Source: Rhodopseudomonas_A palustris_F
GTDB taxonomy: Bacteria > Pseudomonadota > Alphaproteobacteria > Rhizobiales > Xanthobacteraceae
DNA: 64,000 nt
Assembly (NCBI RefSeq): GCF_000013745.1
Contig: NC_007925.1
Location: forward strand, 558,001 to 622,000
Reading direction: 5' to 3'
A model generated the notes under the pieces. The model was not told the DNA's origin. It saw nothing but the letters and a program-made list of their open reading frames with translations, and did not search any database. Positions within the stretch are counted from its first letter, which is position 1. The number at the start of each line of letters is the position of its first letter. Shown here piece after piece: positions 38,420 through 47,108 of the stretch. A program made the translations under genes and the position numbers.

Positions 38420-39034
38420 ATGATCTACGAACTGACCACGCTGTCCGGGCCGCTGTTGCAACTCGCGTCGCTCTCGCAAGGCGCCCGCGCTTGGATCGCC
38501 GATCCCGCCGCACGGGGCGAGGTATTCGGCATCTGGCGCAGCGACATCGGCACGCTCGGGCAATTGCTGGTCCTGCGCGGCTTTGCGGCCGAGGCCGAGC
38601 TTCGCAAGGAGCGCGACCGTGCCCTGTTCAACACCAACCCGTTCAATTGCGTCGGCACCGCGAGCGCGCTGAGCATGGATAGCTATGCCGGATTTGCGTT
38701 TCTGCCGCCGGTTCGGCCGCAGCACTACGGCGGGGTCTTCGAATTCAGAACCTATCACCTGAAACCCGGTGGGCTGCCGGCGACGCTTGCAGGGTGGGAG
38801 GCGGCGATCGCTCCGGCGCACGACTACACCGCCCACCTCGTCATCAACATGTATGCGCTCGATGGTCCGCCGCGCATCACGCATATCTGGGGTTTCTCGG
38901 GCGTGGACGAGCGGATGAAACTTCGTGCCGATCACTACGCCGCCAAGCTGTGGCCGCCGAAGGGCGGGCCCGAGCAGATCGCGCAGGCCTCATCGACCAT
39001 CGCCATCGCCGAACCGGGCTTGCCGCTCGGCTGA
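38420..39034 (+). CDS. NIPSNAP family protein
   Basis: The 204-residue protein starts MIYELTTLSGPL, nine bases after AAGGA. The second half (about residues 110-204) reads GGVFEFRTYHLKPGGLPATL, the NIPSNAP dimeric ferredoxin-like fold; the first half looks like a weaker copy of the same unit. NIPSNAP proteins have no settled function; some relatives act in aromatic or lipid metabolism. The frame is open further upstream but lacks the family N terminus there. It converges with the M48 gene. Confidence 0.8.
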   Translation: MIYELTTLSGPLLQLASLSQGARAWIADPAARGEVFGIWRSDIGTLGQLLVLRGFAAEAELRKERDRALFNTNPFNCVGTASALSMDSYAGFAFLPPVRPQHYGGVFEFRTYHLKPGGLPATLAGWEAAIAPAHDYTAHLVINMYALDGPPRITHIWGFSGVDERMKLRADHYAAKLWPPKGGPEQIAQASSTIAIAEPGLPLG

Positions 39035-39050
39035 CTCGGCCACGATCTCC

Positions 39051-40562
39051 TCAATCCACCACGATCTTGACGCGGTCGCGGACCTTGACCTCGGCATGGG
39101 CATCAAGCCCGTTGAGCACGCGAAACCGCTCCGCCGGCTTGTCGACGCCGGACATCCGGTGCGACAGCGATTCCACGGTGTCGCCAGGCTGCGCGGTGAT
39201 GATCTTGATGCGCAGCGGCCGCGCCGCCTGGATTTCCTCCAGCGTCAGCCGGCGGAACGAGCCCACGGTTTCGCGGGCGTTGCGTTCGCTCTCGGTGGTC
39301 TTCTGTTTGGCGGCGAAGATGAAGCGGTAGACGTCGCTGCCGAACCGCAGCGCGTAGACCCGGAACTGCCACTGATCGCCATGCGCCACCGCGGCCGCCG
39401 CCGGCAAGCCGTTGATGGTCATTTCCTCGGTGGAGGCCTTGTCGACGTTTTCCATCCAGCCGGAATTGAGATATTCGGCGAGCGTCTGCTCTGAGGCGAC
39501 CCGCACCACGTCGAACCGCATCGCCTGGTTGCCGCCCTCGCGCACGCCGATCACCGCCTGCGCGGTGTTGTCCAGCGTGAAGGCTTCCGGCGCGGTGAAG
39601 GTGAAGCCGAGCTTGGGATGCAGGAAGCGGCGGCCGCGCACGAAGCCTTCGCTGGGGTCTTCGCCGTAGACCATGCCGTCGATGGTCGCGAGATAGCTCT
39701 CGCGGTCGCGCTCGCCGCCGTCGGGCGAGGAATATTGCCGGGCATTGGCCTGCGCGTTCTGCACCCGCTCGGGCGTTGCCGGATGCGACGACAGGAAGTC
39801 CTGAGAACGCGGATCGGCCGAGGCGCGGCTGGCCTTCAACGCGGCATTGCGCTCCATCGAACTCAGAAACCGTGCGGCGCCGTAGGGATCGAATTGCGCC
39901 CGCGCCGAAATCCCGACGCCGATGCCGTCGGCTTCGAATTCCTGCGCCCGCGAAAAACTCGCCATCGTCAGCTTGGTCTTCGCCAGCGCCAGCGCGGTAA
40001 GGTCGGGGTCGCTGCCCATGTCGGTAACGACGCGGGTGACGATTGCCGCCTGCCGCGCCTGGTCCTCGCGGATCGAGGCGTGCTTGGCCAGCACATGCGC
40101 CATCTCGTGCGATAGCACCGAGGACAACTCCGACGTATCGCTGGCCAGCGCGATCAGCCCGCGGGTGACGTAGAGCTGTCCGGTCGGCAGCGCGAAGGCG
40201 TTGACCGCGCCGGAATTCAGGATCGTCACCTTGTAGGACAGGTCCGGACGATCGGACGCCGCCACCAGACGGTCCACCGTCTTGGTGATCAGTGCTTCCA
40301 GCTTCGGATCGTCATAGGCGCCGCCATAGGACGACAGGATACGCTCGTGTTCGCGCTCCGCCGCCGGATTCTGCTGCGCGGCACGCGGCGGCTTGGCGGG
40401 ACTCGCCTGCGGCGTTGCGACCTGGAAACGGCCGGCGTCGCCGCAGGCGCTGAGCAGCAGCCCCGCGCACAGCAATGCCGACGCAGCCCAAAGGCGGCGG
40501 CTCAAGCCGGTCTCGCGCCGTTCCACACCCGTCACATCGTGTCTTTCTTCGGTAGCCCCCAT
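39051..40562 (-). CDS. M48-family metalloprotease, probable lipoprotein
   Basis: The 503-residue protein has a signal anchor ending in the lipobox LLSAC (about residues 25-40), then an M48 peptidase domain with the zinc motif HEMAHVLAKH and the downstream ligand Glu in EFEADGIGV. The C-terminal third ends in a LysM-like segment (IITAQPGDTVESLSHRMSGV). This is the layout of BepA/YfgC-like periplasmic proteases that check outer-membrane protein assembly, although BepA itself ends in TPR repeats rather than LysM. The exact role is inferred. Confidence 0.88.
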   Translation of the reverse strand: MGATEERHDVTGVERRETGLSRRLWAASALLCAGLLLSACGDAGRFQVATPQASPAKPPRAAQQNPAAEREHERILSSYGGAYDDPKLEALITKTVDRLVAASDRPDLSYKVTILNSGAVNAFALPTGQLYVTRGLIALASDTSELSSVLSHEMAHVLAKHASIREDQARQAAIVTRVVTDMGSDPDLTALALAKTKLTMASFSRAQEFEADGIGVGISARAQFDPYGAARFLSSMERNAALKASRASADPRSQDFLSSHPATPERVQNAQANARQYSSPDGGERDRESYLATIDGMVYGEDPSEGFVRGRRFLHPKLGFTFTAPEAFTLDNTAQAVIGVREGGNQAMRFDVVRVASEQTLAEYLNSGWMENVDKASTEEMTINGLPAAAAVAHGDQWQFRVYALRFGSDVYRFIFAAKQKTTESERNARETVGSFRRLTLEEIQAARPLRIKIITAQPGDTVESLSHRMSGVDKPAERFRVLNGLDAHAEVKVRDRVKIVVD

Positions 40563-40703
40563 GATCGACTCCCAGACTGCGCGTGGAGCGACCTTCGGAT
40601 TCGATCGGATGTTAGCAAATTCTCTGAATTCCCGTGCGGCTTTGCTCGGAAGCCGTCTCGCGGTCCGAAATCGCGGTCAGGAAACCACGGCTGCGCCGCC
40701 CCA

Positions 40704-41480
40704 CTAGCTCTCGTCGCGCGTTTGGATTTGTCCCGCTCCGAAAATCTCGATCCGCGGCCCGCCCCGTTTCTCGACCCAGCCCCGAACCAAAACGCGTCGC
40801 CTTTCAAACGACTTAAGGGACATGCCGGCGGCCTCTAAGGCGGCTCCCGTGCGCCTTGAAATAGTCACGGCAAAGTCGCGTGTCCAGCGCCGGCCGAAAT
40901 TCAAATAGGTCGTTGCCCCCACCGCACGGACCGACGCAACCCGGCCTTCGACCAGCGCAAACCGCCCCACGCCGGCCAAGATATCGCCCGGGTCTTCGGC
41001 GTTTTTTATGGCGGCGGATTCCGCCCATATCCCGCGGCGATCGCGGCGCGCTTGGGCCTCGGCGCGGCTGAGTTCGGCACGGCATTCCGCATCGGCGGCA
41101 TCCCCGGCGCTCACCGCCTCGCCTGCGGCGAGCAGTTGGGCCTGCAGCGAGACCGGCTCGGCGTCGCGAAATACGAAGGCCGGTTGCCGGCCGTAGCGGT
41201 CGGGCGCGTCGCTGTCGCCGTGCAGCGTGACCTCGCGGCCGGCAATCAGTGCGGTCAGCGCGGCGGTGGCGCGTTGCCGGCGCTCCGGGAAGATCTCGAT
41301 GCCGGACAGGCGCACATCGCGGTCGTCCTCAAGGCGAAAGCTGCGGCCGTCGACGACCGCTGCGGCGCGGCCCTCACCCTGCGGCGCCAACCGGCAGCCG
41401 GCGGCGGATGCAAAATCGACCGCGAAAACCATGTGGCAAACCAGCGGCAACAGACAAAAGACGCGACGCGCGGCGTTCAT
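40704..41480 (-). CDS. Secreted SNase-like (thermonuclease fold) protein, probably altered active site
   Basis: From the ATG at 41480 the 258-residue protein has an export signal (RRVFCLLPLVCHMVFAVDFA), a staphylococcal-nuclease-like domain (about 35-150), and a C-terminal beta-rich segment (GRVASVRAVGATTYLNFGRR) that may be an OB fold. By eye alignment with staphylococcal nuclease, the Asp of the DGDT motif is Arg here (VVDGRS) and the second metal-site Asp is Glu (GIEIF); the Glu of PE and the Arg of DRYGR are kept. Nuclease activity is therefore doubtful. It lies 116 bases downstream of the crotonase start region on the same strand. Confidence 0.75.
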   Translation of the reverse strand: MNAARRVFCLLPLVCHMVFAVDFASAAGCRLAPQGEGRAAAVVDGRSFRLEDDRDVRLSGIEIFPERRQRATAALTALIAGREVTLHGDSDAPDRYGRQPAFVFRDAEPVSLQAQLLAAGEAVSAGDAADAECRAELSRAEAQARRDRRGIWAESAAIKNAEDPGDILAGVGRFALVEGRVASVRAVGATTYLNFGRRWTRDFAVTISRRTGAALEAAGMSLKSFERRRVLVRGWVEKRGGPRIEIFGAGQIQTRDES

Positions 41481-41597
41481 ACGGCGGCCCCCGCGCTTCG
41501 GCGGTGCCAAAACACCGTTTCTCGCAACATCATGGCGATGACCCCGCAGGGCGTCACCGCTCGCTGCGCCGTGCATCGCGCGCCCGTCGCTCCGTCC

Positions 41598-42401
41598 TCA
41601 GCGTCCCTTGAAGTGCGCGAGCCTCCGCTCTTCGCTGGCGCGGACACCTTCGCGGAAATCCTCGGTGGCGCGCAGCCGGGTCTGCTCGGCGAGTTCATGG
41701 TGGGTCGCGGCCAACACCCGCTCGGCGAGGCCGGCGCGCATCGTCGCCCGCGTCGACAACAGCCCCAGCGGCGAGCACTCGGCGATTTCCCGCGCCAGCT
41801 TCAGCGCCGCGCCGCGCAACTCGTCGTGCGGCACCAGCACATTGGCGAGCCCCATCGCGTAGGCCTCCTCGCCGGTCACGCGGCGGCTGGTATAGAACAT
41901 CAGCTCGGCATTGTTGCGGCCGATCAGTTCCGGCAAGGTCACGGTCAGTCCGAAGCCCGGATGAAAGCCGAGCTTGGTGAAATTCGCGGAGAACCGCGCT
42001 TCCGGACAGGTGACGCGAAAATCCGCCGCCAGCGCTAGCCCAAGTCCGCCGCCGATCGCGGCGGCGTGGACCGCGGCCACGATCGGCTTCTTGTTGCGAA
42101 AAATCCGTACCGCCTCGATGTAGAGATGGCCGATCTTGCCGAGCCCGGAGGCCGGGTCGGACTGCTCGCTGGCATCGATCGGGGTGCGCGACGGATCGCC
42201 GAAATTGGCGCCGGCGCAGAACGCCTTGCCTTGCGCCGCCAGCACCACGGCGCGGGCCTCGGGATCGTTGTCGATCTCGCCCAGCGCGTCGGCGATTTGG
42301 TCGATCAACGAGATGTCGAAGTAGTTCAGCGGCGGCCGCTGGATCTCGATGGTGGTGACGTGGCCGGTCTTTTCGACGCCGATGTCTGCATAGCTGGTCA
42401 T
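41598..42401 (-). CDS. Enoyl-CoA hydratase/isomerase (crotonase) family protein
   Basis: The 267-residue protein has the crotonase fold with oxyanion-hole segments CAGANFGDP and AAIGGGLGLALAADF. By eye alignment with rat enoyl-CoA hydratase, the two catalytic glutamates are replaced: Gly in GGGLG and Phe in SANFTKLGFHPG. Simple hydration is thus unlikely; it may do another CoA-thioester reaction such as isomerisation or C-C cleavage. It diverges from an SDR gene about 330 bases away, which may belong to the same pathway. Confidence 0.85.
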   Translation of the reverse strand: MTSYADIGVEKTGHVTTIEIQRPPLNYFDISLIDQIADALGEIDNDPEARAVVLAAQGKAFCAGANFGDPSRTPIDASEQSDPASGLGKIGHLYIEAVRIFRNKKPIVAAVHAAAIGGGLGLALAADFRVTCPEARFSANFTKLGFHPGFGLTVTLPELIGRNNAELMFYTSRRVTGEEAYAMGLANVLVPHDELRGAALKLAREIAECSPLGLLSTRATMRAGLAERVLAATHHELAEQTRLRATEDFREGVRASEERRLAHFKGR

Positions 42402-42734
42402 GATATCCTCGATGGCAATGAGCTCGAATCAACCCGGGCTCAGAACGATTAGCGCAGTCCGGGCCGCTTCGCGATGATTCCACGCAGGTCCGGTGCGGGG
42501 GCTGGGTGCTCAGCTTGGCGGTCAGTTTGGTCGCGAAAGCCAGCCGTTCGTCAAGCCGGCGGGGTTCAAGACATCGGCACCACCGCCGCCTCGCTTTGCA
42601 AGTGGACGAGGTCCCCGCGACCACCACCCGGCTATTTCCGTCGTGCGGAGTTTCGCAAACTTGCTCCGGCGAGGGGCAACGGTATGGTGGGCCGCGCGGG
42701 CAGCGGGCCGAGCGCAGCAACGCGGGGAGTGCAG

Positions 42735-43520
42735 ATGCCGACGGATGGGTTGAATGTGATCGTGACCGGCTCGGCCTCCGGCCTCGGCGCGGCGACGGCG
42801 ACCATCTTGGCCAAGGCCGGCGCCCGCATCGTCATCAACTACGCGTCCAGCCAAAGCGACGCCGAAGCCACCGCACAGGCCTGCCGCGCCGCCGGCGCCG
42901 CCGAGGTCGTGGTGGTGCAAGGCGACGTCGCGCGTGACGAAGATTGCCGCAAGATCGTCGCTGCGGCGGCGCCGTGGGGCCGGCTCGACGCGCTGATCAA
43001 CAATGCCGGCACCACCAAGCACGTGGCGCACGACAATCTCGACGGACTTTCGGCGGAGGATTTCCAGCGGCTGTTTGCCGTGAACACCATCGGGCCGTTC
43101 CAGATGATCCGCGCCGCGCGGGCGCTGCTGGAAGCCGGCGCGAAGCAATCCGGCAGCGCCGCCGCGGTGGTCAACGTGTCGTCGGTGGCCGGCCTCAGCG
43201 GCGTCGGCTCGTCGGTGGCCTACGTCGCCAGCAAGGGTGCGCTGAATTCGATGACGCTGTCATTGGCCCGCGCGCTGGCGCCGCTGATCCGGGTCAACAC
43301 GGTGTGCCCCGGCTACATCGATACGCCGTGGTTCGCCAAGGGCCGCGGCGCCGCCGCCGCGCAGCAGGTGCGAGAGATGGTCACCGCCAAGGTGCCGCTG
43401 AAGATTGCCTCGACGGCGGACGACGTCGCGGCGTTGGTGTGTTTTCTGGCCTCGCCGCAGTCCGGCAGCATGACCGGCGAGTTGGTGCGGATGGACGCCG
43501 GTCTGCATCTGGTGAATTGA
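42735..43520 (+). CDS. Short-chain dehydrogenase/reductase (SDR)
   Basis: The 261-residue protein is a classical SDR: cofactor loop TGSASGLG near residues 10-17, NNAGTT, and the catalytic Ser in VNVSSVAGLSG with Tyr-x-x-x-Lys in YVASK. The C terminus (MTGELVRMDAGLHL) is also typical. The ATG at 42735 follows GGGAG and gives the standard N terminus, although the frame stays open upstream to 42474. The substrate is unknown. The divergent neighbour is a crotonase-family gene. Confidence 0.9.
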   Translation: MPTDGLNVIVTGSASGLGAATATILAKAGARIVINYASSQSDAEATAQACRAAGAAEVVVVQGDVARDEDCRKIVAAAAPWGRLDALINNAGTTKHVAHDNLDGLSAEDFQRLFAVNTIGPFQMIRAARALLEAGAKQSGSAAAVVNVSSVAGLSGVGSSVAYVASKGALNSMTLSLARALAPLIRVNTVCPGYIDTPWFAKGRGAAAAQQVREMVTAKVPLKIASTADDVAALVCFLASPQSGSMTGELVRMDAGLHLVN

Positions 43521-43542
43521 GCGCGCCGTGCCTGCGGCGGTC

Positions 43543-43830
43543 TCAGACTCGCGTGCGGCCGCCCGGATCGGAGATCATGCGGCGGGCCACCAGCCGGTTC
43601 CAGACGAACAGCACCACCAGCGCGCCGAGCGTTGCGGTGATGAAGCCGGCGCCTTGGTTGGGGCCATAGTGCCCGACCGCCTGGCCGATGAAGGTGGCGA
43701 CGAACGCGCCGCCGATTCCCAGCACCGTGGTCAGAATGAATCCGCTGGGATTGTTCGGACCAGGCGACACCAGCCGCGCGATGATGCCGGCAACAAAGCC
43801 CACCAAGACGATGTAGAGAATGCCGCTCAT
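43543..43830 (-). CDS. GlsB/YeaQ/YmgE family membrane protein
   Basis: The 95-residue protein starts MSGILYIVLVGFVAGIIARL and has about three membrane helices with Gly-rich faces, including LGIGGAFVATFIGQAVG and TATLGALVVLFVWNRLV. This is the transglycosylase-associated / GlsB family, often induced by stress. The molecular role is unsettled. It lies 22 bases from the convergent SDR end. Confidence 0.9.
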   Translation of the reverse strand: MSGILYIVLVGFVAGIIARLVSPGPNNPSGFILTTVLGIGGAFVATFIGQAVGHYGPNQGAGFITATLGALVVLFVWNRLVARRMISDPGGRTRV

Positions 43831-43882
43831 GGCAGCTGTCCTTCCTGAACACAACAGTGACAAGGAACGTCCGGCGCTGCGA

Positions 43883-44461
43883 TTAGATCCAGCGCGAGGC
43901 TTCCTCATCGGTCGGCAGTCGCCCGTCCGGGGTCAACTGATCGACCACCTCCGGCAGATGCTGGCTGAGGCCGGACAGCAGATCCTCGCGTGACAGTCCG
44001 GTCTGCGAGGTCAGCGAGTCGATTTGATCGGCACCGAGCGCGGTGGCCAGATCGTTCGGCGCGATCTGCCGGTTCGGCCCGGGACTGACCCATGAATTGG
44101 CAGCGTCGCCATGGCCGCTCTGTTGGAATTGCCGCAGCAGGTCACCAAGGCCGCCGCTGAGAATGCTGCCGGCGGCGCCGCCGGCGAGCAGCCCGCCGAG
44201 GCCGCCCTTCAACAGATCGCCGAGACCACCACTGCTACCGGGAAGCCAGGCGTTCACGGTGTTGCCGGCGGGCGGAACCGAGGCCCGGGTGTTGGTCGGC
44301 GCAGGCGCCGGCTGATTGTTGCCGCCGATGTGTTTCACCGCCTTGTAGGCCAGCAGCGCCAGGATCGCCATGGTGATCGGCGACATGCCGCCTTTGGCTT
44401 GCGGATCGGCAGGCCCGCGCGGGCCGTTCTGCATACCGTTGAGGACGTCGAGCAAACCCAT
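43883..44461 (-). CDS. YidB family protein (DUF937)
   Basis: The 192-residue protein starts MGLLDVLNGMQNGPRG. It has a hydrophobic stretch SPITMAILALLAYKAVKHIG, a Gly-rich centre (GDLLKGGLGGLLAGGAAG), and a C terminus GLSREDLLSGLSQHLPEVVD, matching YidB/DUF937. The function is unknown. The ATG at 44461, after AAGGAGA, fixes the start. It is upstream of the GlsB gene on the same strand, and the two may be co-expressed. Confidence 0.87.
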   Translation of the reverse strand: MGLLDVLNGMQNGPRGPADPQAKGGMSPITMAILALLAYKAVKHIGGNNQPAPAPTNTRASVPPAGNTVNAWLPGSSGGLGDLLKGGLGGLLAGGAAGSILSGGLGDLLRQFQQSGHGDAANSWVSPGPNRQIAPNDLATALGADQIDSLTSQTGLSREDLLSGLSQHLPEVVDQLTPDGRLPTDEEASRWI

Positions 44462-44614
44462 CGCGGTCTCCTTGTCAGCATAAGCCGACAACCGACATAG
44501 CGACGAGGTATGACGTTTACAAGGCGAGCGCCGGGGCGGCGCCGGCCAACGGATTGCAGCCGCGTTATCGCCGTGCAGCACAAGCTCGCAGGCGACGCGG
44601 TGCGCGTTCGCCGA

Positions 44615-45976
44615 TCAGCTGCTGATCCGCGCGTCCGCCACGGCCTTTCTGAAAATCGCATTCATGGCGTCGGCGATGCCGTCGGTCGGGCTGACTTCGA
44701 AGTAGAACCCCGGCGAGGCGCAGGCCTTCATGTTGTTGGCGATTTCGCTGTTCGGCGAGGGGCCGTAGGGACCGACGTTGAACGGTGCGATCCACGAAGC
44801 GTACCAGGACGGATCGCCGTTGGCCTGCTTCAAGGGTAGCGCCAAATAGGTCGTGTAGAGCACCGCGACCTTGACGCCGCGGTCGGTCATCGCCTTGCAT
44901 AACGCCGGATCGATCGGCGACTGGCAGCGCGGAGACTTGTTTCCCCAAAACGCATTCTTCATCGTCTTGGCGCATCCGGCGTTGGTTTCGTCGGCCACGC
45001 CGTCGGACACGAACAGCAGGTATTTCTGCGGCGCATCCGAGGTGCCGGCTCCTGCCGCGGTGATCTGCTTGTCGATCGCCGGCAGCAGTTTCGAATAGCT
45101 GGTGTCGCGATCGTCGTTGTCGTTCTGGCCCTTGACCGTCATCAGGTCGATGGCGCCGGCCGCGGTCTTGGCGCTGCTCAGGCTCGATGACAGCGCGAAC
45201 AGGCGGCGCAGAGCCGCGGACTGCGCCGACGCGCCGAAATCGTAGATCGCCATGCGGAACTGGTTCGGATAGGTGGCGGTGGCTGCCGCCGTGTCCATCA
45301 ATTGTTGCGTGGCGTCGCGTAGCACGTCGATCCGGGTTTTGACGCCGAGAGTCTTGGCGAGTTCGTAATAGTTGTGCTCGTCATTGACGTCGTGGCAAGC
45401 GAAGGCGCATTTGTCGGAGGTGTTGTCGACCATCGTGGCAACATCGGTCGGCGTAGCGCCGACGCCCATCGACGGCGAGTTGTCGAGCAACAGATAGAAG
45501 TCGATGTAAACCGGCATGCTCGAGGTCGAGACCGAGGTGCCGCCGATGGCCAACGCGGTCTTGCCGATGATCGTCAGAAACGTCGTCGCGACCGAGGCGG
45601 AGAACGTGACCGTCGAGGTCAAGGTGGCGCCGGATTTGGTGACGGCGGCATCGAGCTTGCTCAGCGTGTAACCGGACTGGCTGGCCATGTTGCCGTTGAA
45701 GATGTTTGTCGCATCGGTACTCCCAACCGCAATCGGCCCATCCGTGGTCATCGATCCGGCGGCAAGAAAGGCCGGTGAGGCTTTCGAGACAGAGCCGACG
45801 CTGGCGGCATCGGCGGCGGATTGCATCTTGCTGCGGATCTGGGTGGCGCGGGCGTAATCGATGGCGCAGCCGATCGCCACCAGCAGCGGGATCAGCGAGA
45901 ACGCGAACAGAATTGCGATATTACCGCGTCGGTCGTGGTGAAAACTGTCGAACAGGCCGGAAAGACGCTGTGCCAT
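44615..45976 (-). CDS. TadG-like pilus-assembly protein with VWA domain
   Basis: The 453-residue protein begins with a TadE/TadG N terminus: RRGNIAILFAFSLIPLLVAI, then a helix continuing into CAIDYARATQIRSKMQSAAD. It is a membrane anchor with the rest outside. A von Willebrand A domain follows from about residue 150, with the metal-site motif LLLDNSPSMG and a later FVSDGVADE. In Flp pilus loci TadG helps assembly or anchoring. No other tad genes lie nearby, so this is an orphan copy. Confidence 0.85.
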   Translation of the reverse strand: MAQRLSGLFDSFHHDRRGNIAILFAFSLIPLLVAIGCAIDYARATQIRSKMQSAADAASVGSVSKASPAFLAAGSMTTDGPIAVGSTDATNIFNGNMASQSGYTLSKLDAAVTKSGATLTSTVTFSASVATTFLTIIGKTALAIGGTSVSTSSMPVYIDFYLLLDNSPSMGVGATPTDVATMVDNTSDKCAFACHDVNDEHNYYELAKTLGVKTRIDVLRDATQQLMDTAAATATYPNQFRMAIYDFGASAQSAALRRLFALSSSLSSAKTAAGAIDLMTVKGQNDNDDRDTSYSKLLPAIDKQITAAGAGTSDAPQKYLLFVSDGVADETNAGCAKTMKNAFWGNKSPRCQSPIDPALCKAMTDRGVKVAVLYTTYLALPLKQANGDPSWYASWIAPFNVGPYGPSPNSEIANNMKACASPGFYFEVSPTDGIADAMNAIFRKAVADARISS

Positions 45977-46163
45977 GCTGCCATGCCCGCGTTGCCCAAT
46001 TCGGGCAAGATAGGGTGGGCCGGCTAAATAAATCTTAAACTGCGCTCAGGCCCCGGCGGTGATGGCGGGCGGCCTTAGGGTTTTCCGCGAGCGGCGCCTG
46101 CGCGGGGTGGCGATCCGGCGGCGGCTCTGATATGGAGAATCCATGCCCGGCGGACGGGCGTTC

Positions 46164-46240
<77 letters not shown>

Positions 46241-46335
46241 TATCTCCCCGGCGCAGCCTAGCGCCGGCGCCGAAGACAAGCCGCAACGGCCGATGCCGCC
46301 GCTGTAATGAGCGGCGCTCAGCCGACAATCCCGCG

Positions 46336-46452
46336 TCATCGATCGGCATCTGCATCGCGTCCGCGCATCCCGCGGCGCACGGCGCTGGCGACTTCCTGGG
46401 CCGCCCCGCCGACCAGGATCATCAGGAAGTTGGCGAAATGAGACATCTTCAT
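46336..46452 (-). CDS. Small 38-aa protein with strong ribosome site
   Basis: AAAGGAGAACGCG lies directly before the ATG at 46452, an almost ideal Shine-Dalgarno site. The peptide starts MKMSHFANFLMILVGGAAQE, continues VASAVRRGMRGRDADADR and stops. The first ~18 residues are hydrophobic and the end is basic then acidic, so it could sit on or in the membrane. I do not recognise a family. Confidence 0.5.
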   Translation of the reverse strand: MKMSHFANFLMILVGGAAQEVASAVRRGMRGRDADADR

Positions 46453-47108
46453 CGCGTTCTCCTTTATGCGGCGAACTCGGTGTTATCCGCCGACTGCCGC
46501 AGGCTGTTCGATCGACCAGTGGTTTCGCGCTCGTGATCACGGCGGTTCGCTCCGGCTTATTTCATCGCCGGCGATCGGATGTTCTGTGCGGTCGCATGTT
46601 CTGTTACGAACCTGCCGGCTCGGCATCACCGCGGCGCTGCTGCCGTCTTACGCTCAGGTGATTCGAACACGCAGGTTAGCATTCAGTTCCGTATTGTCCG
46701 CTTAGTTAGAATACTCGGCTCCGGTGTCTCGAAATTCTGACACCTCGGTGTCAAGCGAGTCGATCACTTACGCTGGACTGTCATCTCCGCTTGGCAACTA
46801 CACGTCGCCAAACTGTCCAATGCGGCGGCGTGCGCGCTGCGCAAGAGTGAGCGCCGTCCGCGTCATTCGAATTTCTCCACAGCTAGTAGTCGCGCGGGTT
46901 CGCAGTGTTGCTGCGAATGTGCGTACTATAATGAAATACCGCTCGCGTTAAGATTTCATGCGCGATGTCGATCGGCAGGGAACTCTCCCGGCTCAGTGAC
47001 ATTTGCAACGGAGCTGATTGCCTTTGACGTAGCTCGCGCCGCCATGTCGCATCGCGCTTCGCAGCAACGACAATGCGGTCGCCAACCGAGTAGGCGGAAC
47101 GAGCATCT
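46453..47108. other. 656-base gap before the cytochrome operon
   Basis: No supported gene is seen. The part from 46690 to 46960 is more AT-rich than its surroundings. It contains GGTGTC...GACACC-type inverted segments at 46732-46761 and a TATAAT at about 46924-46929 with a poor -35, which may be a promoter for the cytochrome gene. The last 130 bases have normal GC. Confidence 0.45.

Noticed and set aside
42474..42734. N-terminal extension of the SDR gene
   Set aside because: The extra 87 residues are Arg/Pro-rich and out of character. The ATG at 42735 has a ribosome site and gives the normal SDR start.
46724..46951. A 75-codon plus-strand frame upstream of the cytochrome gene
   Set aside because: No ribosome site, Arg/Ser-rich product, no coding bias.
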